Origin: Demequina sediminis | GTDB taxonomy: Bacteria; Actinomycetota; Actinomycetes; Actinomycetales; Demequinaceae | DNA: 64,000 nt | NCBI RefSeq assembly: GCF_030296675.1 | Contig: NZ_AP027736.1 | Span: forward strand, 1,798,001 to 1,862,000 | Direction of reading: 5' to 3' | Part shown: one piece after another, positions 26,501 through 36,269 of the stretch | How the letters are laid out: each line of letters opens with the position of its first letter | Position numbering within the stretch: the first letter of the stretch is position 1 | Made by a program: the position numbers and the translations under genes | The notes under the pieces: generated by a model | Told to the model about the DNA's origin: nothing | Seen by the model: only the letters and a program-made list of their open reading frames with translations | The model's database searches: none

Positions 26501-27679
26501 TTAGCGGGCGCCGGCGCGGCGCTTGTTGTAGACGTCGAACGCGACGGCCAGCAGCAGCACGAGGCCCTTGACCACGGCCTGCACCGACTGGTCGACACCC
26601 ATGAGCTGCATGCCGTTCGACATGATCGCCATGATGAGACCACCGACGATCGCGCCGGTCACGCGGCCCACACCACCGGTGACGGCGGCGCCACCGATGA
26701 AGCACGCCGCGATCGCGTCGAGCTCGAACATGTTTCCGGCCGCGGGCTGCGCGCCGTTCGAGCGGGACGAGTACACCACACCGGCGACCGAGGCGAGGAT
26801 GCCCATGTTGAGCATGACGCCGAAGTTCACCCAGCGCACCTTGACACCCGAGAGCATCGCGGCGGCGAGGTTGCCACCGATCGCGTACACGTGGCGGCCG
26901 AACACCGTGCGGGTCGTGACCAGCGTGTAGGCCATCACGAGCACCGCGAGGATGATGAGCACGTTCGGGAGGCCGCGAGCGTTGGCGAGCTGCCACGCGA
27001 ACCACATGACCACCGCGGCGACCGCGACCAGCTTGAGGATGAACAGCGGCATCGCCTCGACGGGCTGCTCGTACGCGATGCGCGCACGGCGGGTGCGGTA
27101 GGCGGCGAATGCGTAGCCGGCCACCGCGACCGCGAACACGACGAGTGTGAAGACGTCGTAGCCCGGCCCGCCAAACAACCCGTTCTGGAAGCCGCCCGCG
27201 ATCTTCTGATACTCCGCGGGGAACGGCGACAGCGAGATGTTGTTGAGGACCAGCAGCGTGAGGCCGCGGAACAGAAGCATGCCCGCGAGCGTGGTGATGA
27301 ACGCCGGGATGCCCACGAAGGCGACCCAGAATCCCTGCCACGCGCCGATCAGCACGCCCGCGCCGAGTGCGGCGAGGATGCCCACCCACCACGGCATGCC
27401 GTTCTTGATCACCAGCACCGCGGAGATGGCGCCCGTCACGGCGACCACGGAACCGACCGACAGGTCGATGTGGCCCGCGATGATCACCATCACCATGCCG
27501 ATGGCAAGAATGAGGATGTAGGAGTACTGCAGGACGATGTTGGTCACGTTGCCCGGGCTGAGCAGCGTGCCTCCGGTGAGAAATGCGAACAGCGCCACGA
27601 TCGCGACGAACGCGATGTAGATGCCGCTGGTCCGCATGTTCCGGGTCAGCAGCTCCCGAAGATTAGCGGTGCCGGTCAT
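26501..27679 (-). CDS. mmsB: Multiple-monosaccharide ABC transporter permease
   Basis: 392 aa, about ten membrane segments. BPD_transp_2-type permease of the GguB/MmsB/XylH group: [38 protein letters not shown] and the late motif [21 protein letters not shown]. Imports pentoses/hexoses (galactose, arabinose, xylose, glucose in known relatives) together with the ATPase whose stop overlaps this start (ATGA) and the two binding proteins upstream. It is the last gene of the transporter unit, followed by a strong hairpin. Confidence 0.92.
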   Translation of the reverse strand: MTGTANLRELLTRNMRTSGIYIAFVAIVALFAFLTGGTLLSPGNVTNIVLQYSYILILAIGMVMVIIAGHIDLSVGSVVAVTGAISAVLVIKNGMPWWVGILAALGAGVLIGAWQGFWVAFVGIPAFITTLAGMLLFRGLTLLVLNNISLSPFPAEYQKIAGGFQNGLFGGPGYDVFTLVVFAVAVAGYAFAAYRTRRARIAYEQPVEAMPLFILKLVAVAAVVMWFAWQLANARGLPNVLIILAVLVMAYTLVTTRTVFGRHVYAIGGNLAAAMLSGVKVRWVNFGVMLNMGILASVAGVVYSSRSNGAQPAAGNMFELDAIAACFIGGAAVTGGVGRVTGAIVGGLIMAIMSNGMQLMGVDQSVQAVVKGLVLLLAVAFDVYNKRRAGAR

Positions 27680-29229
27680 GCCCGGACCTCCCTGTCCTTG
27701 GTCTTTTCCTGAGTCATCAGGGTCATGAGCTTCTCCTGGGTCGCGTCCTTGACAGGCACCTCGCCGGTCACGACGCCAAACGCCAGGGTGTAAATGCGGT
27801 CGCACGTGCCGAGCAGCTCGGGCAGCTCGGACGAGATGATGATGACTGCCTTGCCCGCCGCGACCAGGCGGTTGATGATCGTGTAGATCTCATACTTGGC
27901 ACCCACGTCGATGCCACGGGTCGGCTCGTCCAGGATCAGGACCTCGGCGTCCGAGTAGATCCACTTCGACAGCACCACCTTCTGCTGGTTGCCGCCGGAC
28001 AGGTTGCCGACCGTCTGCATGACGGTGGGTGTCTTGATGTTCATCGAGCCGCGGTACTCCTCCGCGACCTTGATCTCCTTGTTCTGGTCGACCCATCCGC
28101 GCTTCGAGAGCTTGAACAGGGCGGCGGCGGAGATGTTGCGGCGCACGTCATCGATGAGGTTGAGGCCGTAGCGCTTGCGGTCCTCGGTCGCGTAGGCGAG
28201 GCCGTGGCGGATCGCCTCGGACACGTCGCGGACCTGGATCTCTTCGCCGTGCATGTAGATGCTGCCGGTGATGTCGCGGCCGTACGCGCGGCCGAAGAGG
28301 CTCATCGCGAGCTCGGTGCGTCCCGCGCCCATGACGCCGGCGATGCCGACCACCTCGCCCTTGCGGACGTTGAAGGATGCCTTGTCGACCACGATGCGAC
28401 CGGGCTGGGTGGGGTGGTATACGGTCCAGTCCTCGACGCGCAGCACCTCCTCGCCGACCACGTGCTCGCGCGACGGGTAGCGGCTCGTGAGGTCACGGCC
28501 CACCATGCCGCGGATGATGCGGTCCTGGATCCCCGGCTCGTCGGCGATGTCGAGCGTCTCGATCGTGTGGCCGTCACGAATGATCGTGGTGCGGTCACAC
28601 ACCTCCGCGATCTCGTTGAGCTTGTGGGAGATCATGATCGACGTGATACCGCGCGACTTGAGGGTGCGCAGCAGGCTGAGCAGGTGCTCGGAGTCGTCGT
28701 CGTTCAGCGCGGCGGTGGGCTCGTCGAGGATGAGCAGGCGCACGTCCTTGGACAGCGCCTTCGCGATCTCGACCAGCTGCTGCTTGCCCACTCCCAGCTG
28801 CATCACGGGGGTGATGGGGTTCTCGTCGAGGCCCACCTGCTTGAGCAGCTTCATGGCCTCGTGGTTGGTCTGGTTCCAGTCGATCATCCCGTTCTTCCCA
28901 CGGCGCTCATTGCCGAGGAAGATGTTCTCCGCTACCGACAGGTAGGGGATGAGCGCGAGCTCCTGGTGGATGATGACGATTCCCTTGGACTCAGAGTCTG
29001 GGATCGAGTGGAACTTCTGGATCTCGCCGTCGTAGACGATGTCGCCCTCGTACGTGCCGTACGGGTAGACACCGGAGAGAACCTTCATCAGCGTCGACTT
29101 GCCTGCGCCGTTCTCGCCGCAGATGCCGTGGATTTCACCATCGATCACGCTGAGTTCGACGTCGGAGAGCGCCTTGACACCGGGGAAGGCCTTCGTGATC
29201 TTCCGCATCTCAAGGATGTGCTTCGTCAT
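27676..29229 (-). CDS. mmsA: Multiple-monosaccharide ABC transporter ATP-binding protein
   Basis: 517 aa, a tandem double-ABC ATPase of the sugar (RbsA/GguA/MmsA) type. N-terminal half: Walker [10 protein letters not shown], signature-like [15 protein letters not shown] and Walker [13 protein letters not shown]-terminal half has the degenerate Walker A ([11 protein letters not shown]), signature [15 protein letters not shown] and [15 protein letters not shown]. Energises uptake through MmsB. GC at third positions is somewhat lower than in the neighbours. Preceded by a hairpin separating it from the highly expressed binding protein. Confidence 0.94.
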   Translation of the reverse strand: MTKHILEMRKITKAFPGVKALSDVELSVIDGEIHGICGENGAGKSTLMKVLSGVYPYGTYEGDIVYDGEIQKFHSIPDSESKGIVIIHQELALIPYLSVAENIFLGNERRGKNGMIDWNQTNHEAMKLLKQVGLDENPITPVMQLGVGKQQLVEIAKALSKDVRLLILDEPTAALNDDDSEHLLSLLRTLKSRGITSIMISHKLNEIAEVCDRTTIIRDGHTIETLDIADEPGIQDRIIRGMVGRDLTSRYPSREHVVGEEVLRVEDWTVYHPTQPGRIVVDKASFNVRKGEVVGIAGVMGAGRTELAMSLFGRAYGRDITGSIYMHGEEIQVRDVSEAIRHGLAYATEDRKRYGLNLIDDVRRNISAAALFKLSKRGWVDQNKEIKVAEEYRGSMNIKTPTVMQTVGNLSGGNQQKVVLSKWIYSDAEVLILDEPTRGIDVGAKYEIYTIINRLVAAGKAVIIISSELPELLGTCDRIYTLAFGVVTGEVPVKDATQEKLMTLMTQEKTKDREVRA

Positions 29230-29271
29230 GTCTCACCTCCAAGGGTGTGAGAGGGGGTCGGAGGGAGGGGC

Positions 29272-29305
29272 GGTGGTGCCGGCCCCCGAGGGGACCGGCA
29301 CCACC
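29272..29305 (-). terminator. Intra-operon hairpin between binding protein and ATPase genes
   Basis: Stem GGTGGTGCCGG (29272-29282) with CCGGCACCACC (29295-29305), 11 perfect pairs, loop of 12. It lies just past the binding-protein stop and 40 bp before the ATPase start. Such attenuating hairpins commonly keep binding protein in excess over membrane components. Confidence 0.65.
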
Positions 29306-29312
29306 GTGGGGA

Positions 29313-30479
29313 TTAGGCGACGCCGGAGGCGACCTGCTCCTCAGTCCAGTAGCCGGAGTCGATCAGCAGCGACTGGATGTTGTCCGCGTAGACGATGTCC
29401 GACTCGAGCAGGTACGACGGCACAACCTTCACGCCGTTGTCGTAGGTCTCGGTGTCGTTCGCCTCGGGCTCCTCGCCGTTGAGGTACGCGGTCGCAGCGA
29501 CCACGGCCTGCTCGGCGAGCTTGCGGGTGTCCTTGAAGATCGTCGCAAACTGGACGCCATCGGCGATCAGCTTGACGGAGGCGATCTCAGCGTCCTGACC
29601 GGTCACGACCGGGAAGCCGTCGGTGACGGTGCCGGAGTAGCCGTCGTTCTGGAGCGCGGTGATGATGCCTCGCGACAGACCGTCGTAGGGCGACAGCACG
29701 CCGTGAACCTCGTTGTCGGTGCCCACGTAGTTGGCGGTGAGGAGGTCCTCCATGCGCTTCTGCGCGGTCTCCTGCTGCCACCGTTGCGTCGCCGCCTGCT
29801 CGATGTCGACCTGACCGGACGGCACCACGAGCACCCCGGAGTCGAGGTAGGGCTGGAGCGTGTCGATCGCGCCCTGCCAGAAGAAGTGCGCGTTGTTGTC
29901 ATCGAGCGAGCCCGCGAAGAGCTCGACGTTGAACGGACCGGCAGCGTCACCCTCGGTGCCGTCGGCGTTGAGAACGCCCAGGCCCACGAGGAGCGAGGTC
30001 GCCTGCTGGACGCCCACGTTGTAGTTGTCGAACGTGACGTAGAAGTCGACGTTCTCCGAGTCACGGATGAGGCGGTCGTACGAGATGACGGGGATGCCGG
30101 CATCCGCGGCGGCCTGGAGCTGCTGCGAGAGGGCCGTGCCGTCGATCGCCGCGATGATCAGCGCCTTGACGCCGTTGGTGATCATGTTGTCGATCTGCTG
30201 CGACTGGGTGGGGATGTCGTCACCGGCGAACTGGAGGTCAACCTCGAAGCCGGCGTCCTCAAGACCCGACTGGACGGCGTCGCCGTCGGCGATCCAGCGC
30301 TCGGAGGTCTGGGTGGGCATCGCGACACCGATCGTGCCGCCGGCCTCGACCTCGCCGCCACCGCCGCCTGCGGTGCCCGAAGCCTCGGGCTCGCTGCCCG
30401 CGCCGCCGCCGGCGCAGGCCGCAAGGGTGAACGCGAGAGCCGCACCGGCGCCCGCAGCCAGGATCTTCCTGAACTTCAT
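29313..30479 (-). CDS. chvE: Sugar-binding lipoprotein of ABC transporter (ChvE-like), copy 1
   Basis: 388 aa. Lipoprotein signal peptide: KFRKILAAGAGAALAFTLAAC with Cys about residue 22, then a Gly-rich linker. The Peripla_BP_4 domain begins GGTIGVAMPTQTSERWIADG. DDIPTQSQQIDNMITNG, VISYDRLIRDSENVDFYVTFDN and GQDAEIASVKLIADG match ChvE/MmsA binding proteins for galactose, arabinose and related sugars. It delivers sugar to MmsAB. About 80% identical to the adjacent protein ending at 30890. Confidence 0.94.
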   Translation of the reverse strand: MKFRKILAAGAGAALAFTLAACAGGGAGSEPEASGTAGGGGGEVEAGGTIGVAMPTQTSERWIADGDAVQSGLEDAGFEVDLQFAGDDIPTQSQQIDNMITNGVKALIIAAIDGTALSQQLQAAADAGIPVISYDRLIRDSENVDFYVTFDNYNVGVQQATSLLVGLGVLNADGTEGDAAGPFNVELFAGSLDDNNAHFFWQGAIDTLQPYLDSGVLVVPSGQVDIEQAATQRWQQETAQKRMEDLLTANYVGTDNEVHGVLSPYDGLSRGIITALQNDGYSGTVTDGFPVVTGQDAEIASVKLIADGVQFATIFKDTRKLAEQAVVAATAYLNGEEPEANDTETYDNGVKVVPSYLLESDIVYADNIQSLLIDSGYWTEEQVASGVA

Positions 30480-30603
30480 ATCTCCTCCTCGAGATACCGG
30501 CCCGCATCGTCACGGGCCGTGCGGTACTCAGTGTGTTTGCGTTCACATGACAAGTCGAACGCCGTGCGTCACGATGTGGTCACAAGCACCCAACACCTTG
30601 AAT

Positions 30604-30635
30604 TAAATACGTTTGCCAGGTTGTTCTCTGCAAAC
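30604..30635 (-). promoter_or_regulatory. Putative promoter and operator upstream of chvE copy 1
   Basis: On the minus strand TTGCAG (30633-30628) and TATTTA (30609-30604), spaced 18 bp, fit a sigma70-like promoter about 125 bp before the start. An inverted repeat GTTTGC (30611-30616)/GCAAAC (30630-30635) overlaps it and is a candidate LacI-family operator. The rest of the 30480-30889 gap is GC-rich and shows no gene. Confidence 0.4.
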
Positions 30636-30846
30636 TTGGGAGCGGTTCCAGGTTTCCGGCACGGGATGCCGGGACCAAAGTCGCATCCCCGCGAGGGCCC
30701 CGCGAGCACCCCGCGAGCACTCCGCGGAGCCCCGTGCGCGGTCCCAGCGGGCCCCGCATCGTGCCCTTTCGAGCCTCGCTCGCGGCCATTGCGGCACCGC
30801 CCGCGGGCCGGCGCGAGGGCTGGCGTTTGGGCCCCTCATGACAAGA

Positions 30847-30878
30847 GCCCGGCGCCGGCGAGTCCGCCGGCACCGGGC
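30847..30878 (-). terminator. Terminator hairpin after chvE copy 2
   Basis: GCCCGGCGCCGGCG (30847-30860) pairs with CGCCGGCACCGGGC (30865-30878): 13 of 14 pairs and a 4-nt loop. It starts 12 bp past the stop of the copy 2 gene and separates its transcript from copy 1. Confidence 0.7.
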
Positions 30879-30889
30879 CCCTGGAGCGC

Positions 30890-32056
30890 TTAGGCGACGC
30901 CCGCCTCGACCTGCTCCTCGGTCCAGTAGCCGGAGTCGATGAGCACGGACTGGACCTCATCCGCACGCACGGTGTCGGACTCGAGAAGGTACGAGGGGAC
31001 CACCTTGACGCCGTTGTCGTACGTCTCGGTGTCGTTGGCCTCGGGCTCCTCGCCCGCCAGGAACGCCTCGGCCGCCGTGATGGCCTGAGCCGCGAGCTTG
31101 CGGGTGTCCTTGAAGACCGTCGAGTACTGGACGCCGTCGCGGATCAGCTTGACGGACGCGATCTCGGCATCCTGGCCGGTGACGATCGGGAAGCCGTCGG
31201 CGATCGTGCCGGCGTAGCCGTTGTTCTGCAGCGCGGTGATCACGCCACGGGCGAGGCCGTCGTTCGGAGCAAGCACCGCCTGCACCTTCTTGTCGGTGCC
31301 CACGTAGCCGGCGGTGAGGAGGTCCTCCATGCGCTTCTGTGCGGTCTCCTGGAGCCAGCCCTGGGTCGCCGCCTGCTCGATGTCCATCTGTCCAGAGGGC
31401 ACGACAAGGACGCCCGACTCGAGGTACGGAGCGAGCGTGTCCTGCGCGCCCTGCCAGAAGAAGTGAGCGTTGTTGTCGTCGAGCGATCCGGCGAACATCT
31501 CGATGTTGAACGGGCCGGTCTCGCCGGTCTCCGCACCCGACTCGTCGAGGATGCCCAGGCCGGTCAGCAGCGAGGTCGCCTGCTGGACGCCCACCTTGTA
31601 GTTGTCGAACGTCACGTAGAAGTCGACGTTCTCCGAGTCACGGATGAGGCGGTCGTACGAGATGACGGGGATCCCCGCCTCCGCGGCCGCGGCGAGCTGG
31701 CTCGACAGCGCGGTTCCGTCGATCGCGGCAATGATCAGCACGGAGACGCCGTTGGTGATCATGTTGTCGATCTGCTGCGACTGCGTGGGGATGTCGTCAC
31801 CCGCGTACTGCAGGTCGACCTCGAAGCCCGCCTCCTCGAGACCCTCCTTGACGAAGTTGCCGTCCGCGATCCACCGCTCGGTGGTCTGGGTGGGCATCGC
31901 GACGCCGATCGTGCCGCCCTCCTCCGCGGCGCCACCGCCACCGCCGGCCGTGCCGGAGGCCTCGGGCTCGCTGCCCGCGCCACCCCCACCGCACGCCGCG
32001 AGCGTCAGGGCAAGCGCCGCTCCGGCGCCCGCCGCAAGAAACTTCTTGAGTTGCAT
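30890..32056 (-). CDS. chvE: Sugar-binding lipoprotein of ABC transporter (ChvE-like), copy 2
   Basis: 388 aa, the same length as copy 1 and collinear along its whole length; roughly four of five residues are identical. Lipobox LTLAACGG; Gly-rich linker; GGTIGVAMPTQTTERWIADG; identical VISYDRLIRDSENVDFYVTFDN. Differences cluster in NADGTEGDAAG versus DESGAETGETG and near the C terminus. A recent tandem duplication with its own promoter region and terminator. It may widen sugar range or raise dosage for MmsAB. Confidence 0.93.
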   Translation of the reverse strand: MQLKKFLAAGAGAALALTLAACGGGGAGSEPEASGTAGGGGGAAEEGGTIGVAMPTQTTERWIADGNFVKEGLEEAGFEVDLQYAGDDIPTQSQQIDNMITNGVSVLIIAAIDGTALSSQLAAAAEAGIPVISYDRLIRDSENVDFYVTFDNYKVGVQQATSLLTGLGILDESGAETGETGPFNIEMFAGSLDDNNAHFFWQGAQDTLAPYLESGVLVVPSGQMDIEQAATQGWLQETAQKRMEDLLTAGYVGTDKKVQAVLAPNDGLARGVITALQNNGYAGTIADGFPIVTGQDAEIASVKLIRDGVQYSTVFKDTRKLAAQAITAAEAFLAGEEPEANDTETYDNGVKVVPSYLLESDTVRADEVQSVLIDSGYWTEEQVEAGVA

Positions 32057-32221
32057 CTCTCCTCCTTGAGAAATCGGCTCGAACGGTCGCGGGCCCGCGC
32101 TCTACTTTGTTGGCAGAGGCAACGTAATCCAACTCGAGGAGGTCACGATTGCGTCACGAGAGCGCTCACAGTGCCTCAACCAGCAACGATGCTTGGGCCC
32201 GCCGGGCGCCCGGCGACCGCC

Positions 32222-32251
32222 GGCATCGTCCCCCACCCGGGCATCGTCCCC
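32222..32251. repeat. Tandem pair of the GGGGACGATGCC-type motif
   Basis: Two copies on the minus strand, read on plus as GCATCGTCCCC at 32223 and 32241, 18 bp apart, in the gap between the copy 2 binding-protein gene and araA. Part of the window-wide octamer GACGATGC set. Confidence 0.6.
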
Positions 32252-32269
32252 TCCCCACGGAGACGCCAA

Positions 32270-32297
32270 GAGGCCCCGGCGCGTACGCCGGGGCCTC
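32270..32297 (-). terminator. Terminator hairpin after araA
   Basis: GAGGCCCCGGCG (32270-32281), loop CGTA, CGCCGGGGCCTC (32286-32297): 12 perfect pairs, 15 bp past the araA stop. It ends the araD-araA transcript. Confidence 0.75.
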
Positions 32298-32311
32298 CTG
32301 GGACGGAACGG

Positions 32312-33825
32312 TCAGCGACCGCCCATCGCGTAGTACGCGTTGTTCCAGCGGATCTGGTTCTCGAAGCCCTCGAGCGTGGTGTCCTGGTCGATGACCAGCA
32401 GCTCGATGCCCACCATGCGCGCGAAGTCCTTGACCACGTCGACCCCGATCTGGGTGGACATCGCGGTGTGGTGCGCGCCGCCGGTCTGCAGCCACGCGCC
32501 CACGGCGGTCGGGAAGTCGGGACGCGGCTTCCAGACAGCGTGACCCACGGGGAGCTTGGGCATCGGCTCGGGGAGGTCGACGTTGTCGACCACGTTCGCG
32601 ACCAGGCGGAAGCGATCGCGCATGTCGGACAGCGCGACCACGACGGCGGGGCCGGCGTCGGCCGTGAAGACCAGGCGCACCGGGTCCTGCTTGCCGCCAA
32701 TGCCGAGCGGGTGCACCTCGAGCCGCGCCTTCTTCGACGACAGCGCGGGGTTGACCTCGAGCATGTGCGCGCCGAGCGACAGCTCCTGGCCGGGCACCAG
32801 GTGGTACGTGTAGTCCTCCATGAGCGAGGAGCCGCCGGGCAGGCCCGCGCCCATCACGGCGCACAGGTGCACCAGGATCGCGGTCTTCCAGTCGCCCTCC
32901 GCGCCAAAGCCGTAGCCGTCCGCCATGAGGCGCTGGACCGCGAGGCCGGGGAGCTGCTTGAGGCCGCCGAGGTCCTCGAACGAGTCCGTGAACGCCTGGA
33001 AGCCACCCTCGACGAGGAACGCGCGCAGCGCGACCTCGATCGCGGCGGCGTCGCGCAGCGACTGGTGACGCTCGCCGTCGGGGAGGAGCTCGGGCGCCAC
33101 CTCGTACTCGGCGAGGTAGACGTCGGTCAGGGCGTCAACGTCCGCATCCGCGACCGCGTCGACGCGCTCGACGAGCTCGTTGATGCCCCACGTGTTGATC
33201 TGGGCACCCAGCTTGACCTCGGCCTCGGTCTTGTCGCCCTCGGTCACCGCGACAAAGCGCATGTTGTCGCCGAAGCGCGCGACCTTGAGGTTCTTGGCGG
33301 CGGCGCGGCCGGCGGCGGCGCGCGACCACACGCCGATCCTCTCGGTGACCGCGGGAGTCGAGGCGTGGCCGACGACGGTGGTGCGCGGCACGCCCAGGCG
33401 AGTCTCGATGTACGCGTACTCGCGGTCGCCGTGAGCAGCCTGGTTGAGGTTCATGAAGTCGAAGTCGATGGTCGACCACGGGAGCTCGAGGTTGGCCTGC
33501 GTCGCGAGGTGAAGCAGCGGCTTCTGCAGGGCGTTGAGGCCCGCAATCCACATCTTCGCGGGAGAGAACGTGTGCATCCACGTGATGACGCCGATCACCT
33601 GGGGGCCGCGTTGGCCTCCATGATCGTCGCGAGGATCTCGTCGCGGTTCTTCACCACGGGCTTCCACACCACCGTCACGGGGATGTCGCGGGAGGCCTGG
33701 AGCGTCTCCACCACCTCGGTGGACTGCTCCGCGACCTGGCGAAGGACCTCGTCGCCGTAGAGCGTCTGGCTTCCGGTGAGGAACCAGACCTCGTACTCGG
33801 CGAGGTTCGGGACGATGCTGGTCAT
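32312..33825 (-). CDS. araA: L-arabinose isomerase (apparent frameshift at 33601-33605)
   Basis: About 504 aa after restoring one base in the G5 run at 33601-33605: the N-terminal frame ends IMEANAAP and the next begins [19 protein letters not shown], contiguous in the family. Seen: [63 protein letters not shown] and SFMEDYTYH-type SLMEDYTYH with metal-binding residues. Converts L-arabinose to L-ribulose. The ATG overlaps the araD stop by three bases. No ribulokinase (araB) is in the window. Most likely intact in the organism. Confidence 0.92.
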
Positions 33826-34532
33826 GCCATGCCTCCTTGCGGCGTCTGTCCGTAGACGTTTTGGTAGCGGTCGAAGAGTGCGTCGATGTAGTGCGGCTCG
33901 ATGGGGACCAAGTCGCCACCCTGGCGCGCGATGTGCACGGTGCGGGCGACGTCCTCGCACATGACGGCGGCCTTGACGGCGTCGCGCGCGTCCTTGCCGA
34001 TCGTGAACACGCCGTGGTTGGCCATGAGGACGGCACGCGAGCGGTGTCCCTCGAGGGTCTGGACGATTCCGCGGCCGATCGACTCGTCGCCGATGATCGC
34101 GAACGGACCCACGGGGATCTCGCCGCCGAACTCGTCGGCCATGCCGGTGATCACACACGGGATGGGCTCGCGGCGCGCGGCCCAGGCGGTCGCGTAGGTC
34201 GAGTGCGTGTGGACCACGCCGCCCACATGAGGCATCGCGCGGTAGACGTAGGCGTGCGCCGCGGTGTCGGACGACGGGCTGCGGTCCGAGCCGGCCGAGC
34301 CGGGGATGACGTTGCCGTCGAGGTCGCACAGGATCATGTTGTCCGGCGTGAGGTCGTCGTAGTCGACGCCCGAGGGCTTGATGACAAAGTGCTGCGTGCC
34401 GGGCACGCGCTCCGAGACATTGCCCGCGGTCCAGGCCACCAGGTTGTAGCGGGTGAGTTCCGAGTGCAGCCGAGCGACCTTCTCCCGGCTGCGCCGGATC
34501 GCCTGGACCTGCTCGGGAGTGAAGCTGATCAC
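33822..34532 (-). CDS. araD: L-ribulose-5-phosphate 4-epimerase
   Basis: 236 aa, class II aldolase fold. Metal-binding histidines in [13 protein letters not shown] and the later His in ALMANHGVF-type VLMANHGVF; the Ser-Ser phosphate-binding region and [14 protein letters not shown] are also present. Converts L-ribulose 5-phosphate to D-xylulose 5-phosphate. First gene of the araD-araA unit; its upstream region carries a palindromic operator at 34707-34722. Confidence 0.95.
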   Translation of the reverse strand: MISFTPEQVQAIRRSREKVARLHSELTRYNLVAWTAGNVSERVPGTQHFVIKPSGVDYDDLTPDNMILCDLDGNVIPGSAGSDRSPSSDTAAHAYVYRAMPHVGGVVHTHSTYATAWAARREPIPCVITGMADEFGGEIPVGPFAIIGDESIGRGIVQTLEGHRSRAVLMANHGVFTIGKDARDAVKAAVMCEDVARTVHIARQGGDLVPIEPHYIDALFDRYQNVYGQTPQGGMA

Positions 34533-34706
34533 GGTTGAGCCTCCTTGCTTCGTGCTGTGTACGGCAGCGTGCTGTTTCCTACGTATTCGCCCCTCGGACT
34601 GCGGGACTCTGTGGCGACGAGTCGGGGCCCAGACGCCGCGCCGGGCTCGAGACGATGCCGCGCGGGGGCCATGCGAGGCCCCTTTGCCGCGTCGTCCGAG
34701 CCGACG

Positions 34707-34722
34707 GTTTTAACGTTAACAT
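34707..34722. promoter_or_regulatory. Putative LacI/AraR operator upstream of araD
   Basis: TTTTAACGTTAACA, with the perfect core TTAACGTTAA at 34710-34719. It matches the consensus TGTTnACGnTAACA also found twice upstream of galT (36270-36299). It lies about 180 bp upstream of araD, between araD and the LacI gene at 34923-35921. The remaining araD-to-LacI gap (34533-34922) holds the element at 34806 and no gene. Confidence 0.6.
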
Positions 34723-34805
34723 ACAGCGCCAATCTACCGCGCCCCGGCCGTCGCGCGAGGGCCGCAGGTCCCGTGTGGGGGTGGTCGGTTCGCGCGCGGC
34801 GGCGT

Positions 34806-34908
34806 CGGCTCCGCCACACGGGATCGACCATGAGCGTCCCATGGCGCGCACGCGCCTGCGGAAAGCGACCACCACCGTCCCATTGAGAGTCTGGCGTGTG
34901 GCGGACCG
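34806..34908. repeat. Dispersed element family 2, copy 2
   Basis: CGGCTCCGCCACACG at 34806-34820 and CGTGTGGCGGACCG (one base deleted relative to the other copies) at 34895-34908, span 103 bp. The ends match the elements at 2286-2384 and 39776-39872, but the interior is different, as in a family whose ends are conserved and whose centre varies. Confidence 0.65.
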
Positions 34909-34922
34909 TACAGACAGACGAC

Positions 34923-35921
34923 CTACACCGGTGCGGCGCCGGTCGAATCGCGCACGACGAGCCACGGCTCGACGGGGTCGACCTGCCCCGGATCGCGCCC
35001 GTTGATCGCCGAAACCAGCAGCGCGACCGCGCGCAGGCCCACCTCGGTGAAGTCCTGGTGGACCGTGGTGAGCCCCGGGTGCGCGTAGGCAGCTTCGGGG
35101 ACATCGTCGAAGCCCACCACGGAGACATCGTCCGGCACGTTCAGCCCGCGCTCCTCGAGGGCGTGGATCGCGCCGATCGCCATGGGGTCATTCGCACAGA
35201 ACAGCGCGGTGACGCCCTCCTCCATCGCGAGACCGGCGCGATAGCCGGCATCGGCGCTCCAGTCGCCCTCGAGAATGGGGAGGCGCTCGAGACCGCGCTC
35301 CGCGAGGAACTCGAGGAACGTGTCGCGCCGCAGCTGCGCCTCGGTGAGGCCCGCGATGCCGGTGACGTGCTGGAACCGACGATGGCCCAGCTCGTAGAGA
35401 TGGTCGAGCGCGAGCCGCGTGCCGCGCACCTGGTCCACCGCGATCGACCGAGCTCCGTGGGAGTTGCCGGTCAGCGCGAAGAGGACGGGGACATCGGTGA
35501 TCGAATCCACCGCGTCGAGCACCGCGGGATGCTGCGCCATCACGACGAGGGCGTCGACCGAGCGCCCCAGGAGGAAGTCGAGCGCCTCGCCCATCGACTC
35601 CGCATCCCACGACGCGGTGGTGATGAGCGGCTTAAAGCCCGCGCGCTTGGCGGCGTGCTCGATCGCGTACAGGGTGCTCGTCGGCCCAAAGTGCGGCACC
35701 TCGGGCATGATCACGCCGATCACCTCGGAGCGGCCCGTCGCGAGCGCGCGCGCCGCCATGTTGCGGCGATAGCCCAGCTCCTGGATCGCGGAGAGGACGC
35801 GCTCGCGGGTCTCGGGACGGATTCCAGGGAAGTCGTTGAGGACGCGCGAGACCGTCTGGTGGGAGACGCCGGCACGCGCCGCAACGTCGTGCATGCTCGG
35901 GTTACGCGCGGACTTGCTCAC
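34923..35921 (-). CDS. LacI family regulator of arabinose/galactose genes (inferred)
   Basis: 332 aa. HTH: SMHDVAARAGVSHQTVSRVLN, then GYRRNMAARALATGRS hinge; effector domain with ALFCANDPMAIGAIHALEERG and VVGFDDVPEAAYAHPGLTTVHQD. It sits between araD-araA and galTKE, both of which carry TGTTnACGnTAACA palindromes upstream, so it is the best candidate to bind them, responding to arabinose or galactose or their phosphates. The assignment of operator to regulator is inference from position. Confidence 0.9.
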   Translation of the reverse strand: MSKSARNPSMHDVAARAGVSHQTVSRVLNDFPGIRPETRERVLSAIQELGYRRNMAARALATGRSEVIGVIMPEVPHFGPTSTLYAIEHAAKRAGFKPLITTASWDAESMGEALDFLLGRSVDALVVMAQHPAVLDAVDSITDVPVLFALTGNSHGARSIAVDQVRGTRLALDHLYELGHRRFQHVTGIAGLTEAQLRRDTFLEFLAERGLERLPILEGDWSADAGYRAGLAMEEGVTALFCANDPMAIGAIHALEERGLNVPDDVSVVGFDDVPEAAYAHPGLTTVHQDFTEVGLRAVALLVSAINGRDPGQVDPVEPWLVVRDSTGAAPV

Positions 35922-36045
35922 GCCACCCTCCGGTCGTGGGTCATGGCGGCCAGGCTATCCGACCCCACGGCACCCGGCTCGCGGCGTGCACTTCGGGGCT
36001 CGCTGGCGCTCGGCCACCCGACCCGGCCGACCACCCGACCAACCG

Positions 36046-36122
36046 CACGTCACACATCTGGCGACACGTGGCTCGCGGCTGAACGGGGAATCCGACTCAC
36101 CTGGCCTCAGATGTGTGACTTG
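36046..36122. repeat. Dispersed palindrome-ended element family 1, copy A (gene-less)
   Basis: Left arm CACGTCACACATCTG (36046-36060) and right arm CAGATGTGTGACTTG (36108-36122): 15-bp inverted repeat with one mismatch, span 77 bp. Ends and part of the interior (GCGACA.GTG, GGGGAATCCG, ACCTGGC) match copy C at 53358-53435 in the same orientation. No gene is attached. It lies in the LacI-galT divergent gap (35922-36327), which otherwise holds the 15-bp array and the galT operators. Confidence 0.85.
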
Positions 36123-36130
36123 CGCGCGGA

Positions 36131-36213
36131 GACGATGCGCGCGGAGACGATGCGCACGGCGACGATGCGCGCGGCGACGATGCGCGCGGCGACGATGCGC
36201 GCGGCGACGATGC
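36131..36213. repeat. 15-bp tandem array containing GACGATGC (6 copies)
   Basis: GACGATGC occurs at 36131, 36146, 36161, 36176, 36191 and 36206, each followed by a GCGC(G/A)CGG-type spacer, in perfect 15-bp register. It begins nine bases after the right arm of element copy A. The octamer is the same one found singly all over the window. Confidence 0.9.
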
Positions 36214-36269
36214 GTGGTCGGACCAGGATCAGGCGATGCCGGGCCCGAGGTCCCGGTCTTCAACCCGCC

